Assembly (NCBI GenBank): GCA_003156615.1
Contig: PMHI01000645.1
Span: forward strand, 2,148-7,266
DNA: 5,119 nt
DNA from: Acidobacteriaceae bacterium
GTDB lineage: Bacteria; Acidobacteriota; Terriglobia; Terriglobales; SbA1
Direction of reading: 5' to 3'
Below the pieces are notes generated by a model that was not told the DNA's origin, did no database searches, and worked only from the letters and a program-made list of their open reading frames with translations. Of this stretch, positions 1 through 5,119 are shown in pieces (positions within the stretch are counted from its first letter, which is position 1; every line of letters starts with the position of its first letter). Both the position numbers and the translations under genes were made by a program.

Positions 1-1758
1 GACCCACGCGTGGTGATGCCGTTCAGCAGCATGTCGCCGTCAGGAGACGTCGAGGCGGAGGTGGTTTATGCCAACTACGGCACGCCGGAAGATTTCGAGA
101 AGCTGGAGAAGTTGAAGATCGACGTGCGCGGCAAGATCGTGCTGGTGCGCTACGGTCAGAACTTCCGCGGGGTGAAGGTCTTCATTGCACAGCAACATGG
201 CGCCGCGGGAGTCATCCTCTATTCGGATCCGTTTGACGATGGCTGGCGGCGAGGCGATAAGTATCCCGATGGCCCGTGGCGGCCCGATACCGGCGTGCAG
301 CGCGGATCGGTGGGATACATGTTCGAATTTCCCGGCGATCCTACAACGCCGGGATTGGCGTCGCTGCCGTCGTTGCCGGAAAGCAAGCGGATCTCTCCCG
401 CGCAATCCGCGCAGCTGCCGAAAATTCCAGTCACGCCGCTTTCCTACCACGACGCCTCACCCATTCTTCAGAACCTGGGCGGGCACGATTCGCCCCGCGA
501 GTGGCAGGGTGCGCTGCCTTTCACCTACCACTTAGGGCCGGGGCCGGTGCGGGTGAAGATGCATCTCAAGCAGGATTACCAGTTCCGCACCCTCTGGGAT
601 GTGATTGGTCGCGTGCGCGGCAGCGAGCTTCCGGGAGAATGGGTGGTTGCGGGCAACCATCGCGATGCATGGGTCTACGGTGCCGTCGACCCCAACAGTG
701 GCACGGCGGCGATGCTCGAAGCCGTACACGGGGTCGGCGACTTGCTGAAGTCGGGCTGGAAGCCGAAGCGTACCCTGATCTTTGCGAGCTGGGACGGCGA
801 AGAAGAAGGACTGATGGGTTCCACCGAATGGGCCGAGCAACACGAATCCGAACTGGCCGATGCCGCGGCGTACTTCAACATGGACGTGGGTGACTCGGGG
901 CCGAAGTTTGGCGCCTCCGCCGTGCCCAGTTTGAAGCAGTTTCTGCGCGAAGTGACCAAAGCCGTGCCGAGTCCCAAGGGCGGGACTGTCTACGAGGTCT
1001 GGGAGAAGTTCGATCAGCCCGGCGCTTCGTCATCGACTCAGTCGCCTGCGGAAGCCATCGAGGGCAGCCGCCACATGTCCGAGGCGAGTGTGAAGGGCGA
1101 TGTTCCGGTCGGCGATCTGGGCAGCGGCTCCGACTACAGCGCTTTCCAGCAGCATCTGGGTGTGCCCTCGACCGATATCAGTTCCACCGGCCCCTACGGC
1201 GTATACCATTCCGTGTTCGATAATTTTGCCTGGTTCAAGAAGTTCGGCGATCCGGATTTCGTCTACGAACAGCAGATGGCAAGAGTTTTTGGCCTGGAGG
1301 CGCTACGCATGGCCGATGCCGACGTTCTGCCCTTCGACTATAACGAGTATGGAAAAGAAATTTCCGCTTACCTCGCGACGGCCAAAAAAAGAGCCGAGGA
1401 TAAATTAGGGGATCGCGCGCCCGATCTGAATGCGGCGGCCGTGGCAGCGAAGCATTTTCAGGAGGCGGGGGCAAAGGTCCTGTCACGGCAGAGGAATCCG
1501 CCGCGAGATGTCGTGCGCCTGAACCAGGCGCTGCGTAATGCCGAGCGGGCGCTGCTGGTGCCGGAAGGTTTGCCGCACCGCCCGTGGTTTCGCCATGCGA
1601 TCTATGCTCCGGGTGAATACACGGGATATGCGGCCGTGGTGATACCAGGAGTGAATGAAGCTCTCGACAAGGGGGACGCGGAACGAGCGCGCGAGCAACT
1701 GGCGGTTCTGGCGGCGGCGCTGGAGCGTGCGGCCAAGGCGCTCGAGAGCTATCGGTAA
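1..1758 (+). CDS. Glutamate carboxypeptidase II-like M28 zinc peptidase (5' truncated)
   Basis: The frame is open from the first base, so the N-terminus (about 150 residues by alignment from memory with human GCPII, including any signal peptide) lies outside the window. Numbering the first codon as residue 1, the visible order is a protease-associated (PA) domain (about 20-194, with FRG and ILYSDP motifs), the M28 di-zinc domain (about 195-440) and a transferrin-receptor-like dimerisation domain (about 441-585). All five metal ligands are seen: H220 (GNHRDAW), D230 (GAVDPNSG), E268 with catalytic base E267 (SWDGEEEG), D295 (FNMDVGD) and H403 (VYHSVFDN). E276 and E279 match the GCPII calcium site. 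It should be an active, probably exported or periplasmic, dimeric exopeptidase. Several GCPII glutamate-recognition residues are replaced (S103, S377, D392, S394, G542), so substrate specificity probably differs and I give no gene symbol. The family is very secure; the substrate is not. Confidence 0.95.
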   Translation, partial: DPRVVMPFSSMSPSGDVEAEVVYANYGTPEDFEKLEKLKIDVRGKIVLVRYGQNFRGVKVFIAQQHGAAGVILYSDPFDDGWRRGDKYPDGPWRPDTGVQRGSVGYMFEFPGDPTTPGLASLPSLPESKRISPAQSAQLPKIPVTPLSYHDASPILQNLGGHDSPREWQGALPFTYHLGPGPVRVKMHLKQDYQFRTLWDVIGRVRGSELPGEWVVAGNHRDAWVYGAVDPNSGTAAMLEAVHGVGDLLKSGWKPKRTLIFASWDGEEEGLMGSTEWAEQHESELADAAAYFNMDVGDSGPKFGASAVPSLKQFLREVTKAVPSPKGGTVYEVWEKFDQPGASSSTQSPAEAIEGSRHMSEASVKGDVPVGDLGSGSDYSAFQQHLGVPSTDISSTGPYGVYHSVFDNFAWFKKFGDPDFVYEQQMARVFGLEALRMADADVLPFDYNEYGKEISAYLATAKKRAEDKLGDRAPDLNAAAVAAKHFQEAGAKVLSRQRNPPRDVVRLNQALRNAERALLVPEGLPHRPWFRHAIYAPGEYTGYAAVVIPGVNEALDKGDAERAREQLAVLAAALERAAKALESYR

Positions 1759-1917
1759 ACCTCATGACACCCGCCACGCACGCCCTCGGGCAATTCCTGC
1801 GCATGCGCCCAGTTGGCACATCAGCGGCATAGCGAGCGGCGGATTACGCTGGGGGCGAAGACAATTTTCCCGACTTTCTTTGTCACTGTGTTTGGACTGC
1901 GGCGGCGATAGGCCCAC

Positions 1918-2535
1918 TCAGGTCCGCTGCAGCAGTGCGATGAAATGTAGGTTGGCTCCGAAGATCCAGTCTGCAGGATGAGGGTAAAGACCGAGGCTGG
2001 TTACCAGGTGTTCGGGCTGAAGCCCGAGTTCGCGCCACGCAGCATGCCATTGCCGTTCGGTCCAGTAGTTGTAAGGAAGGGCGACGCCGAATCTGGCGTT
2101 GCCGACCCAATCCATGAAGCGCAACCGTGCATTCGCTAACACTCCTTCGCGGTAGTGGTCTTTGATGAGTACGTGCTTACTGGCGACGCGCTGTGCTTCT
2201 TGCAACAGGATTCTGGGGTCTTTGGTGTGGTGCAGCACGTCGGAGAAAAGCACCAGGTCGAACGACCTGTCTGCAAATGGAATGCGTGTGCCGTCGAACA
2301 TTTGCACCGGGATGTGCGAATGTTCGCGGGGAAGCACATCAACCCCAACAAGCTCGATGTCAGGACGCTTGGATCCCATGAGAGCGGCGATCAGACCGTC
2401 ACCGCAGCCTACGTCGAGCACGCGAACTCCCCGGGGCGCAAGCTGCGCGAACCAGTCAGACAGGATTCGCACTCTGCGACCGAATACCAATTTCTCGTGC
2501 AAAAGGCCGACGGGTCGGGTGTGGGTTGGGGCCAT
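1918..2535 (-). CDS. Class I SAM-dependent methyltransferase (Methyltransf_11 type)
   Basis: This 205-residue protein has a Rossmann-fold methyltransferase core. Motif I is VLDVGCGDG (39-47), the acidic residue ending strand 2 that should bind the SAM ribose is D66 in VGVDVLP, the motif II-III region is DGTRIPF (81-87), and motif IV is FDLVLFSDVLHH (92-103). The C-terminal part (about 120-205) has a distinctive stretch, RFMDWVGN then ALPYNYW, which I take to be the substrate-side cap. There is no signal peptide or membrane segment, so it should be cytoplasmic. The ATG at 2535 is the first start codon in a frame that stays open for at least 80 bases upstream without another ATG, GTG or TTG. 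No good Shine-Dalgarno precedes it, but the N-terminal LLHEKLVFGRR looks like a genuine family start. The gene stands alone, convergent with the peptidase and divergent from the next gene. The acceptor (small molecule, lipid or quinone-like) cannot be deduced. Confidence 0.9.
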   Translation of the reverse strand: MAPTHTRPVGLLHEKLVFGRRVRILSDWFAQLAPRGVRVLDVGCGDGLIAALMGSKRPDIELVGVDVLPREHSHIPVQMFDGTRIPFADRSFDLVLFSDVLHHTKDPRILLQEAQRVASKHVLIKDHYREGVLANARLRFMDWVGNARFGVALPYNYWTERQWHAAWRELGLQPEHLVTSLGLYPHPADWIFGANLHFIALLQRT

Positions 2536-2816
2536 TGCGAGTGCGCTGTCTGCGTCTGCCGGCTTCGAGTTCGTACAGTGTAGTCTTGATTGTCCCGGAA
2601 TGCAGGGCGATTGATTCGTTCGACGCAGAGGGCGCGAGGTAGGAGACCCGCTTTGCAGCCGACTTCATTCTGCTCGACAAACGTCACCGTGACTCTCCGA
2701 ACGCAATAGAAAGACGTGGTAGCGCGGGAGAGTGCAGAATTTTGCACACAAACTGGGTGTTTCGCCTGCTGAAGACCAGAAATCTTGCAGGTATCCAGCC
2801 CGGGTTCAGGCTCGAC

Positions 2817-2833
2817 GTTGCCTATAGGGCAAC
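2817..2833. repeat. Small hairpin GTTGCC-TATAG-GGCAAC
   Basis: A perfect 6-bp inverted repeat encloses a 5-base loop. It lies 12 bases before the stronger hairpin at 2846-2867, so the two may form one folded unit. No function is evident and it could be chance. Confidence 0.4.
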
Positions 2834-2845
2834 CATTCCGTGTAG

Positions 2846-2867
2846 CGCGGGCGCGCTCTCGCCCGCG
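2846..2867. repeat. GC-rich perfect hairpin, candidate REP-like dispersed repeat
   Basis: The arms CGCGGGCG and CGCCCGCG form a perfect 8-bp stem around the 6-base loop CGCTCT. No T-tract follows on either strand, and it lies between divergent genes, so an intrinsic terminator is unlikely. The lead-in GTAGCGCGGG (2842-2851) recurs as a direct repeat at 2719-2728 without the second arm. From memory, palindromes of the form GTAGCGCGG-loop-CCGCG recur between genes in Acidobacteriota and Verrucomicrobiota genomes. That is unverified, but it makes a dispersed palindromic repeat the leading reading. Confidence 0.55.
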
Positions 2868-2945
2868 ACTGCGTTTATCGTAGCAAAACTTTCGGGAACC
2901 GCGGCCGCATCCCGCTCGTATCCCAGACAGGCGCGCGTGCGCCCC

Positions 2946-2950
2946 GGAGG
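2946..2950 (+). promoter_or_regulatory. Ribosome binding site of the DUF4097-like gene
   Basis: GGAGG lies 6 bases before the ATG at 2957, nearly ideal spacing, and fixes that start. A GGCGC-GCGT-GCGCC hairpin (2930-2943) ends only two bases upstream and might affect ribosome access, though its stem does not include the GGAGG. Confidence 0.8.
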
Positions 2951-2956
2951 TGCTCC

Positions 2957-3592
2957 ATGCCCGGAAGGTCTTTCATCCGTCTCGCTTTGCTCCACTCGAT
3001 CATCGTTTCCTACCTTTTGCTGGCGCCCTTTTGTGTCGCCTCAGACCACTGGAACTACGAAGAGGCGCACAGCGAGGTTCGCGACTTCGTCGCCGGTGGC
3101 ATGGTACATGTACGCCTCAGCGTGGGCGACCTGCACATCAAGCGCGGCGAATCCAACCAGATCCGCCTGCACTACACCGTCAAGTCGTGGCGCGAAAGCC
3201 ATGTTAAAGACGCGCACGTGGACATCGATGTCCACGGCCGCAACGCCGATATCGAATTCCATGCGCCAACCAGCGGCAACACGCAGTTCGATGTGGAACT
3301 CGAGGTGCCGCAAAACACCAATCTTGAGGTGCATGAGAAGGTTGGCGACCTCAGGATCGACGACATCGAGGGCGACAAGGATCTTGGGCTGAGCGTGGGC
3401 GACATCCGGGTCGCCTTTGGACGCTCGGCCTATCACCTGGTGCGCGCCAGCACCAGCATCGGCGACGTAAACACCAGCACGGGGGACGTCAGCGAAGGCT
3501 TTCTCGGAAAGACTCTGAAATACGACGGGGACGGCAAGTACGAACTGCGGGCGCACGTCTCGATTGGGGATATCTCGCTCGAAGAGAAGTAA
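2957..3592 (+). CDS. Secreted DUF4097-like beta-strand-repeat protein
   Basis: This is a 211-residue protein with a Sec signal peptide: basic MPGRSFIR, a hydrophobic core of about residues 9-25 and probable cleavage after CVAS (about 29). The cysteine is not in a lipobox (preceding residues APF), so a soluble exported protein is more likely than a lipoprotein. The mature part is rich in short beta strands with a recurring [SK]-[VI]-G-D turn followed by alternating hydrophobic residues: SVGDLHI (55-61), KVGDLRI (128-134), SVGDIRV (146-152), SIGDV (167-171), STGDV (174-178) and SIGDISL (202-208). This ladder is typical of DUF4097/putative-adhesin proteins, which form a right-handed beta-helix-like stack. 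No catalytic motif is visible. The start is set by GGAGG six bases upstream. It stands alone, with 302 bases to the next gene. Biochemical role is unknown; the adhesin label is a fold-based name only. Confidence 0.8.
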   Translation: MPGRSFIRLALLHSIIVSYLLLAPFCVASDHWNYEEAHSEVRDFVAGGMVHVRLSVGDLHIKRGESNQIRLHYTVKSWRESHVKDAHVDIDVHGRNADIEFHAPTSGNTQFDVELEVPQNTNLEVHEKVGDLRIDDIEGDKDLGLSVGDIRVAFGRSAYHLVRASTSIGDVNTSTGDVSEGFLGKTLKYDGDGKYELRAHVSIGDISLEEK

Positions 3593-3831
3593 AGCCTCTC
3601 GTAATTCACCTCCGATACAACAACCGTCGGTCAGGTGCCCCGCGGCTCCCGCTGCAAGGCGGGCCAGTGATTCCCTCCATCCTACTTATCGAAAACGCAT
3701 CGGATCGAGGTTCTGCGGCGTGCCGTATGTCCTGCGGCATTTGCTCCTTCCTGCAAACCATTGTTTCTAAACCTGATAGCGGATGGAGGCGGGACAACAG
3801 AAAAAATCCAAGAAAGCACTTGCGCTTTTCT

Positions 3832-3857
3832 TAGTGTTGTAGTTAACTATAACACTA
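3832..3857. promoter_or_regulatory. 26-bp palindrome, candidate YtrA-type GntR operator
   Basis: The site is centred between 3844 and 3845. Twelve of its 13 base pairs are self-complementary: outer arms TAGTGTT (3832-3838) and AACACTA (3851-3857), inner TAGTTAACTA, and a single mismatch at 3839/3850. It ends 37 bases before the ATG at 3895 and overlaps the likely -10 region, the position expected for a repressor site. From memory, the Bacillus YtrA site has AGTGTA/TACACT half-sites about 13 bases apart; here AGTGTT/AACACT are 12 apart. With a YtrA-subfamily regulator two cistrons away, autoregulation is the natural inference. Binding itself is not shown by the sequence. Confidence 0.75.
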
Positions 3858-3877
3858 GATGGCTTGACAAAGGGGAG

Positions 3878-3883
3878 AAGGAG
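3878..3883 (+). promoter_or_regulatory. Ribosome binding site of the secreted His-rich protein gene
   Basis: AAGGAG lies 11 bases before the ATG at 3895, slightly farther than optimal, within a purine-rich stretch that also has GGGGAG (3872-3877). It supports the 3895 start. Confidence 0.65.
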
Positions 3884-3894
3884 AAATACCGAAC

Positions 3895-4410
3895 ATGAAA
3901 CCACGCATCGTAGTTCCCGTTCTATTCGTTCTCATCGCCGCCACTGCTTGGGCCCAGTCTGACGCGCAAAAGTCCTTCGACAAACTGAAAACTCTCGCGG
4001 GTTCCTGGGAGGGCCACGTGACAACCCTCCCGCAGGCACCCGAAATAGAAGGCAAGCTCATGCAGGTCTCGCTGCGCGTGACTTCGATGGGTAACGCGAT
4101 CGTGCATGAGATGACGGGAGCGGGAAGACCTGACGATCCGATCACCATGGTTTATCTGGACGGGGACCGCCTGCTCCTGACCCATTATTGTGATGCAGGG
4201 AATCGGCCTCGCATGGCGGGCACCATGTCGCCGGACGGAAAAACGGTGGAATTTGATTTTCTCGATGTCGCCGGTAGCACGGATTACGGACACATGCACC
4301 ATGCAGTCTTCACCGTGATCGACGCGAACCATCACAGCGAGGACTGGACTTACATGATGCCTGGGGACAAGCCGATGCACGCGCACGTTGACCTGCAGCG
4401 GACAAAGTGA
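3895..4410 (+). CDS. Small secreted His-rich protein, lipocalin/DUF1579-like beta barrel
   Basis: This 171-residue protein has a clear Sec signal peptide: MKPR, a hydrophobic core VVPVLFVLIAATA and probable cleavage after AWA at residue 20, giving a mature protein starting QSDAQ. The mature part opens with a short helix (SFDKLKTLAG), then GSWEG (36-40), typical of the first strand of lipocalin-like or DUF1579-like barrels, and continues as alternating beta strands. Notable motifs are HYCDAGNRPRM (97-107), GHMHH (132-136), DANHHSEDW (143-151) and MHAH (161-164). I recall similar hypothetical proteins in Acidobacteriota with the HYC-AGN-PRM and HH-E-W patterns, but I know of no assigned function. 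It is the first gene after the palindromic operator and lies 45 bases before the GntR gene in the same direction, so co-transcription is likely. The barrel fold is an inference; secretion is well supported. Confidence 0.75.
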   Translation: MKPRIVVPVLFVLIAATAWAQSDAQKSFDKLKTLAGSWEGHVTTLPQAPEIEGKLMQVSLRVTSMGNAIVHEMTGAGRPDDPITMVYLDGDRLLLTHYCDAGNRPRMAGTMSPDGKTVEFDFLDVAGSTDYGHMHHAVFTVIDANHHSEDWTYMMPGDKPMHAHVDLQRTK

Positions 4411-4411
4411 C

Positions 4412-4425
4412 GCCGCCTCTGCGGC
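4412..4425. other. Short intercistronic hairpin
   Basis: GCCGC-CTCT-GCGGC forms a perfect 5-bp stem with a 4-base loop, starting two bases after the stop codon of the secreted-protein gene. It has no T-run, so it is not a strong terminator. It could protect the upstream mRNA or slightly reduce read-through to the regulator, or be chance. Confidence 0.35.
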
Positions 4426-4455
4426 CAGGCATGGCGAGAATATCTGGAAAATATT

Positions 4456-4872
4456 ATGGAACGTGAGTGGAACGACAGTCAGCCGATTTATCGCCAGATT
4501 CGCGACCGTGTCGTCGCGATGATCCTCGACGGCGTGCTCAAAGAAGGCGATCCGCTGCCCTCCGTGCGCAATGTCGCGGCCGAATATCGGGTCAATCCGC
4601 TCACGGTTCTGAAGAGCTATCAACAGCTGGTCGACGAGCAGTTGGTCGAGAGTAAGCGAGGTCGCGGCATGTTCATCAATGCGGGCGCGCGCAATCTGCT
4701 GCTGCAGGGCGAACGCCAGAAGTTTCTTGCGGAGGAATGGCCGAGAGTTCACGCCACCATTCAACGGCTCGGACTGAAAGCCGAAGAACTGCTGAATGGG
4801 GCCGCTGGCGCAACTCCGAAGTCGTTGTCAGACGCTGCGCCGGATGCGGCAAAGGAGGAACCGAAGCCATGA
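4456..4872 (+). CDS. GntR-family transcriptional regulator, YtrA subfamily
   Basis: This is a 138-residue cytoplasmic DNA-binding protein. The N-terminal half is a GntR winged helix: PIYRQIRDRVV (10-20), LPSVRNVAAEY (34-44) with the DNA-contacting R38, recognition helix NPLTVLKSYQQL (47-58) and wing KRGRGMFI (67-74). Only a short helical tail follows (about 76-138, ending in an Ala/Pro/Lys-rich stretch), with no FadR, HutC or aminotransferase effector domain, which defines the YtrA subfamily. Such regulators usually repress an operon containing themselves and an ABC transporter. That fits the 4-bp overlap of its stop with the ATPase start and the palindrome before the preceding gene. The start has only a weak GGA (4446-4448) upstream, so it may be translated poorly or through coupling. 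The inducer is unknown. Confidence 0.92.
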   Translation: MEREWNDSQPIYRQIRDRVVAMILDGVLKEGDPLPSVRNVAAEYRVNPLTVLKSYQQLVDEQLVESKRGRGMFINAGARNLLLQGERQKFLAEEWPRVHATIQRLGLKAEELLNGAAGATPKSLSDAAPDAAKEEPKP

Positions 4873-5119
4873 AAGTCATAGAAGCAAGGGGCCTCCGCAA
4901 GGCCTTCGGCGCAACCATCGCGCTGGATGGCGTGAATCTGGAGGTGGATGAGGGCCGCATCCTCGGGCTCATCGGTCCGAACGGCGCAGGCAAAAGCACA
5001 GCGCTCAACGCGATTCTCGGCCTCACTCCATATCAGGGAGAACTGAGGGTCCTCGGACGCGACCCGTGGAGCGAGCGCGATCAGCTCATGCGCGATGTCT
5101 GCTTTATCGCCGATGTCGC
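4869..5119 (+). CDS. ABC transporter ATP-binding protein (3' truncated)
   Basis: The ATG overlaps the regulator's stop as ATGA, indicating tight translational coupling, and GGAGG within the end of the regulator gene (4855-4859) provides its ribosome binding site. The 83 visible residues are the N-terminal part of an ABC nucleotide-binding domain: LRKAFGATIALDGVNLEV (9-26), Walker A GPNGAGKST (36-44), LNAILGL after it and the usual GELRVLGRDP (57-66). By spacing from the Walker A lysine, the Q-loop should fall at residue 82, where an Asp occurs (CFIADV, 78-83) in place of the common Gln. The signature motif, Walker B and H-loop lie beyond the window. The protein should energise an integral membrane partner encoded downstream; direction and substrate are unknown, though YtrA-linked transporters are usually discussed as exporters or envelope-stress systems. 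Confidence 0.93.
   Translation, partial: MKVIEARGLRKAFGATIALDGVNLEVDEGRILGLIGPNGAGKSTALNAILGLTPYQGELRVLGRDPWSERDQLMRDVCFIADV

Larger units (their letters stand above)
2536..2956. other. Gene-free divergent intergenic region
   Basis: These 421 bases separate the minus-strand methyltransferase from the plus-strand DUF4097-like gene and should carry both promoters. No open frame here has convincing coding character. Visible small structures are an 11-base palindrome GTCAC-C-GTGAC (2683-2693), a GTGCA/TGCAC inverted repeat around GAATTT (2732-2747), two hairpins (2817-2833 and 2846-2867) and a GGCGC/GCGCC hairpin just before the ribosome binding site (2930-2943). I could not identify a good sigma-70 -35/-10 pair on either strand. 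The shorter inverted repeats are within what chance gives in GC-rich DNA. Confidence 0.6.
3593..3894. other. Intergenic region with the downstream operon's control signals
   Basis: The first two thirds hold no convincing gene. A CCCGC-TGCAAG-GCGGG hairpin (3648-3663) could weakly terminate the upstream transcript, but no T-run follows it. The last 60 bases become AT-rich and contain the palindromic operator (3832-3857), with candidate -10 sequences inside it (TAACTA at 3844-3849 or TATAAC at 3848-3853) and a poor -35 candidate TTGCGC (3820-3825). A purine-rich ribosome binding region comes just before 3895. Confidence 0.6.

Noticed and set aside
1799..1808. Ten-base palindrome GCGCATGCGC between the convergent genes
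   Set aside because: As a hairpin it gives only a 3-bp stem with a 4-base loop and no T-tract, so it is not a credible bidirectional terminator.
1235..1819. Long minus-strand frame opposite the peptidase 3' end
   Set aside because: A shadow of the peptidase gene: low-complexity Pro/Arg/Ala-rich translation, as expected from antisense of GC-rich coding DNA.
2409..2747. Minus-strand open frame of 112 codons overlapping the methyltransferase start
   Set aside because: About 127 bases overlap the well-supported methyltransferase in another frame, and the product has no recognisable motif and a random-looking composition.
3014..3046. Possible lipoprotein signal at the cysteine in LLAPFCVAS
   Set aside because: The residues before the Cys (A, P, F) do not fit the lipobox; cleavage after VAS by signal peptidase I is more consistent.
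3606..3740. Minus-strand 44-codon frame preceded by AAGGAG three bases before its ATG
   Set aside because: The ribosome-binding-like sequence is interesting, but the product is Arg/Pro/Gly-rich with no recognisable domain, spacing is short, and no promoter or relative is evident. Chance is more likely.
3674..3789. Nine-base inverted repeat CCTCCATCC (3674-3682) / GGATGGAGG (3781-3789)
   Set aside because: A 9-bp match at 98 bases distance has an appreciable chance probability in this stretch; there is no transposase and no target duplication was seen.
3864..3869. Perfect TTGACA -35 hexamer
   Set aside because: It is only 26 bases before the ATG at 3895, with no -10 sequence at 16-18 bases that would leave room for a leader; a purine-rich ribosome binding region occupies that place.

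Overview
The window is GC-rich, gene-dense bacterial chromosome, cut through a gene at each end. The gene set (a glutamate-carboxypeptidase-II-like secreted M28 peptidase, a SVGD-repeat DUF4097-like secreted protein, and a small His-rich secreted beta-barrel protein heading a YtrA-type GntR/ABC unit) is what I associate with soil Acidobacteriota. That assignment rests on memory of family distribution, not on a marker gene, and is moderate at best. No rRNA, tRNA, CRISPR array, transposase or phage gene is visible.

Layout. Positions 1-1758 (+) hold the 3' part of the zinc peptidase. A 159-bp gap, with no convincing terminator, separates it tail-to-tail from a class I SAM-dependent methyltransferase on the minus strand (1918-2535). 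A 421-bp gene-free stretch (2536-2956) between divergent genes contains several small inverted repeats, the best being a perfect 8-bp-stem GC hairpin at 2846-2867 that may belong to a dispersed palindromic repeat family. A secreted beta-strand-repeat protein of the DUF4097 type follows at 2957-3592 (+), then a 302-bp gene-free stretch (3593-3894).

The right-hand third is the most interesting part: a 26-bp near-perfect palindrome (3832-3857), a small secreted His-rich protein (3895-4410), a YtrA-subfamily GntR regulator (4456-4872), and the start of an ABC transporter ATPase (4869-5119, cut by the window edge). Regulator and ATPase overlap by 4 bp. The palindrome has the form expected of a YtrA-type operator and lies in front of the secreted-protein gene, so the likely reading is an autoregulated operon: secreted beta-barrel protein, repressor, ABC ATPase, and probably a permease beyond the window. 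By analogy with Ytr-type systems this may respond to envelope stress, but the inducer and substrate cannot be read from the sequence.

The first three genes show no sign of being functionally linked to that operon or to each other.
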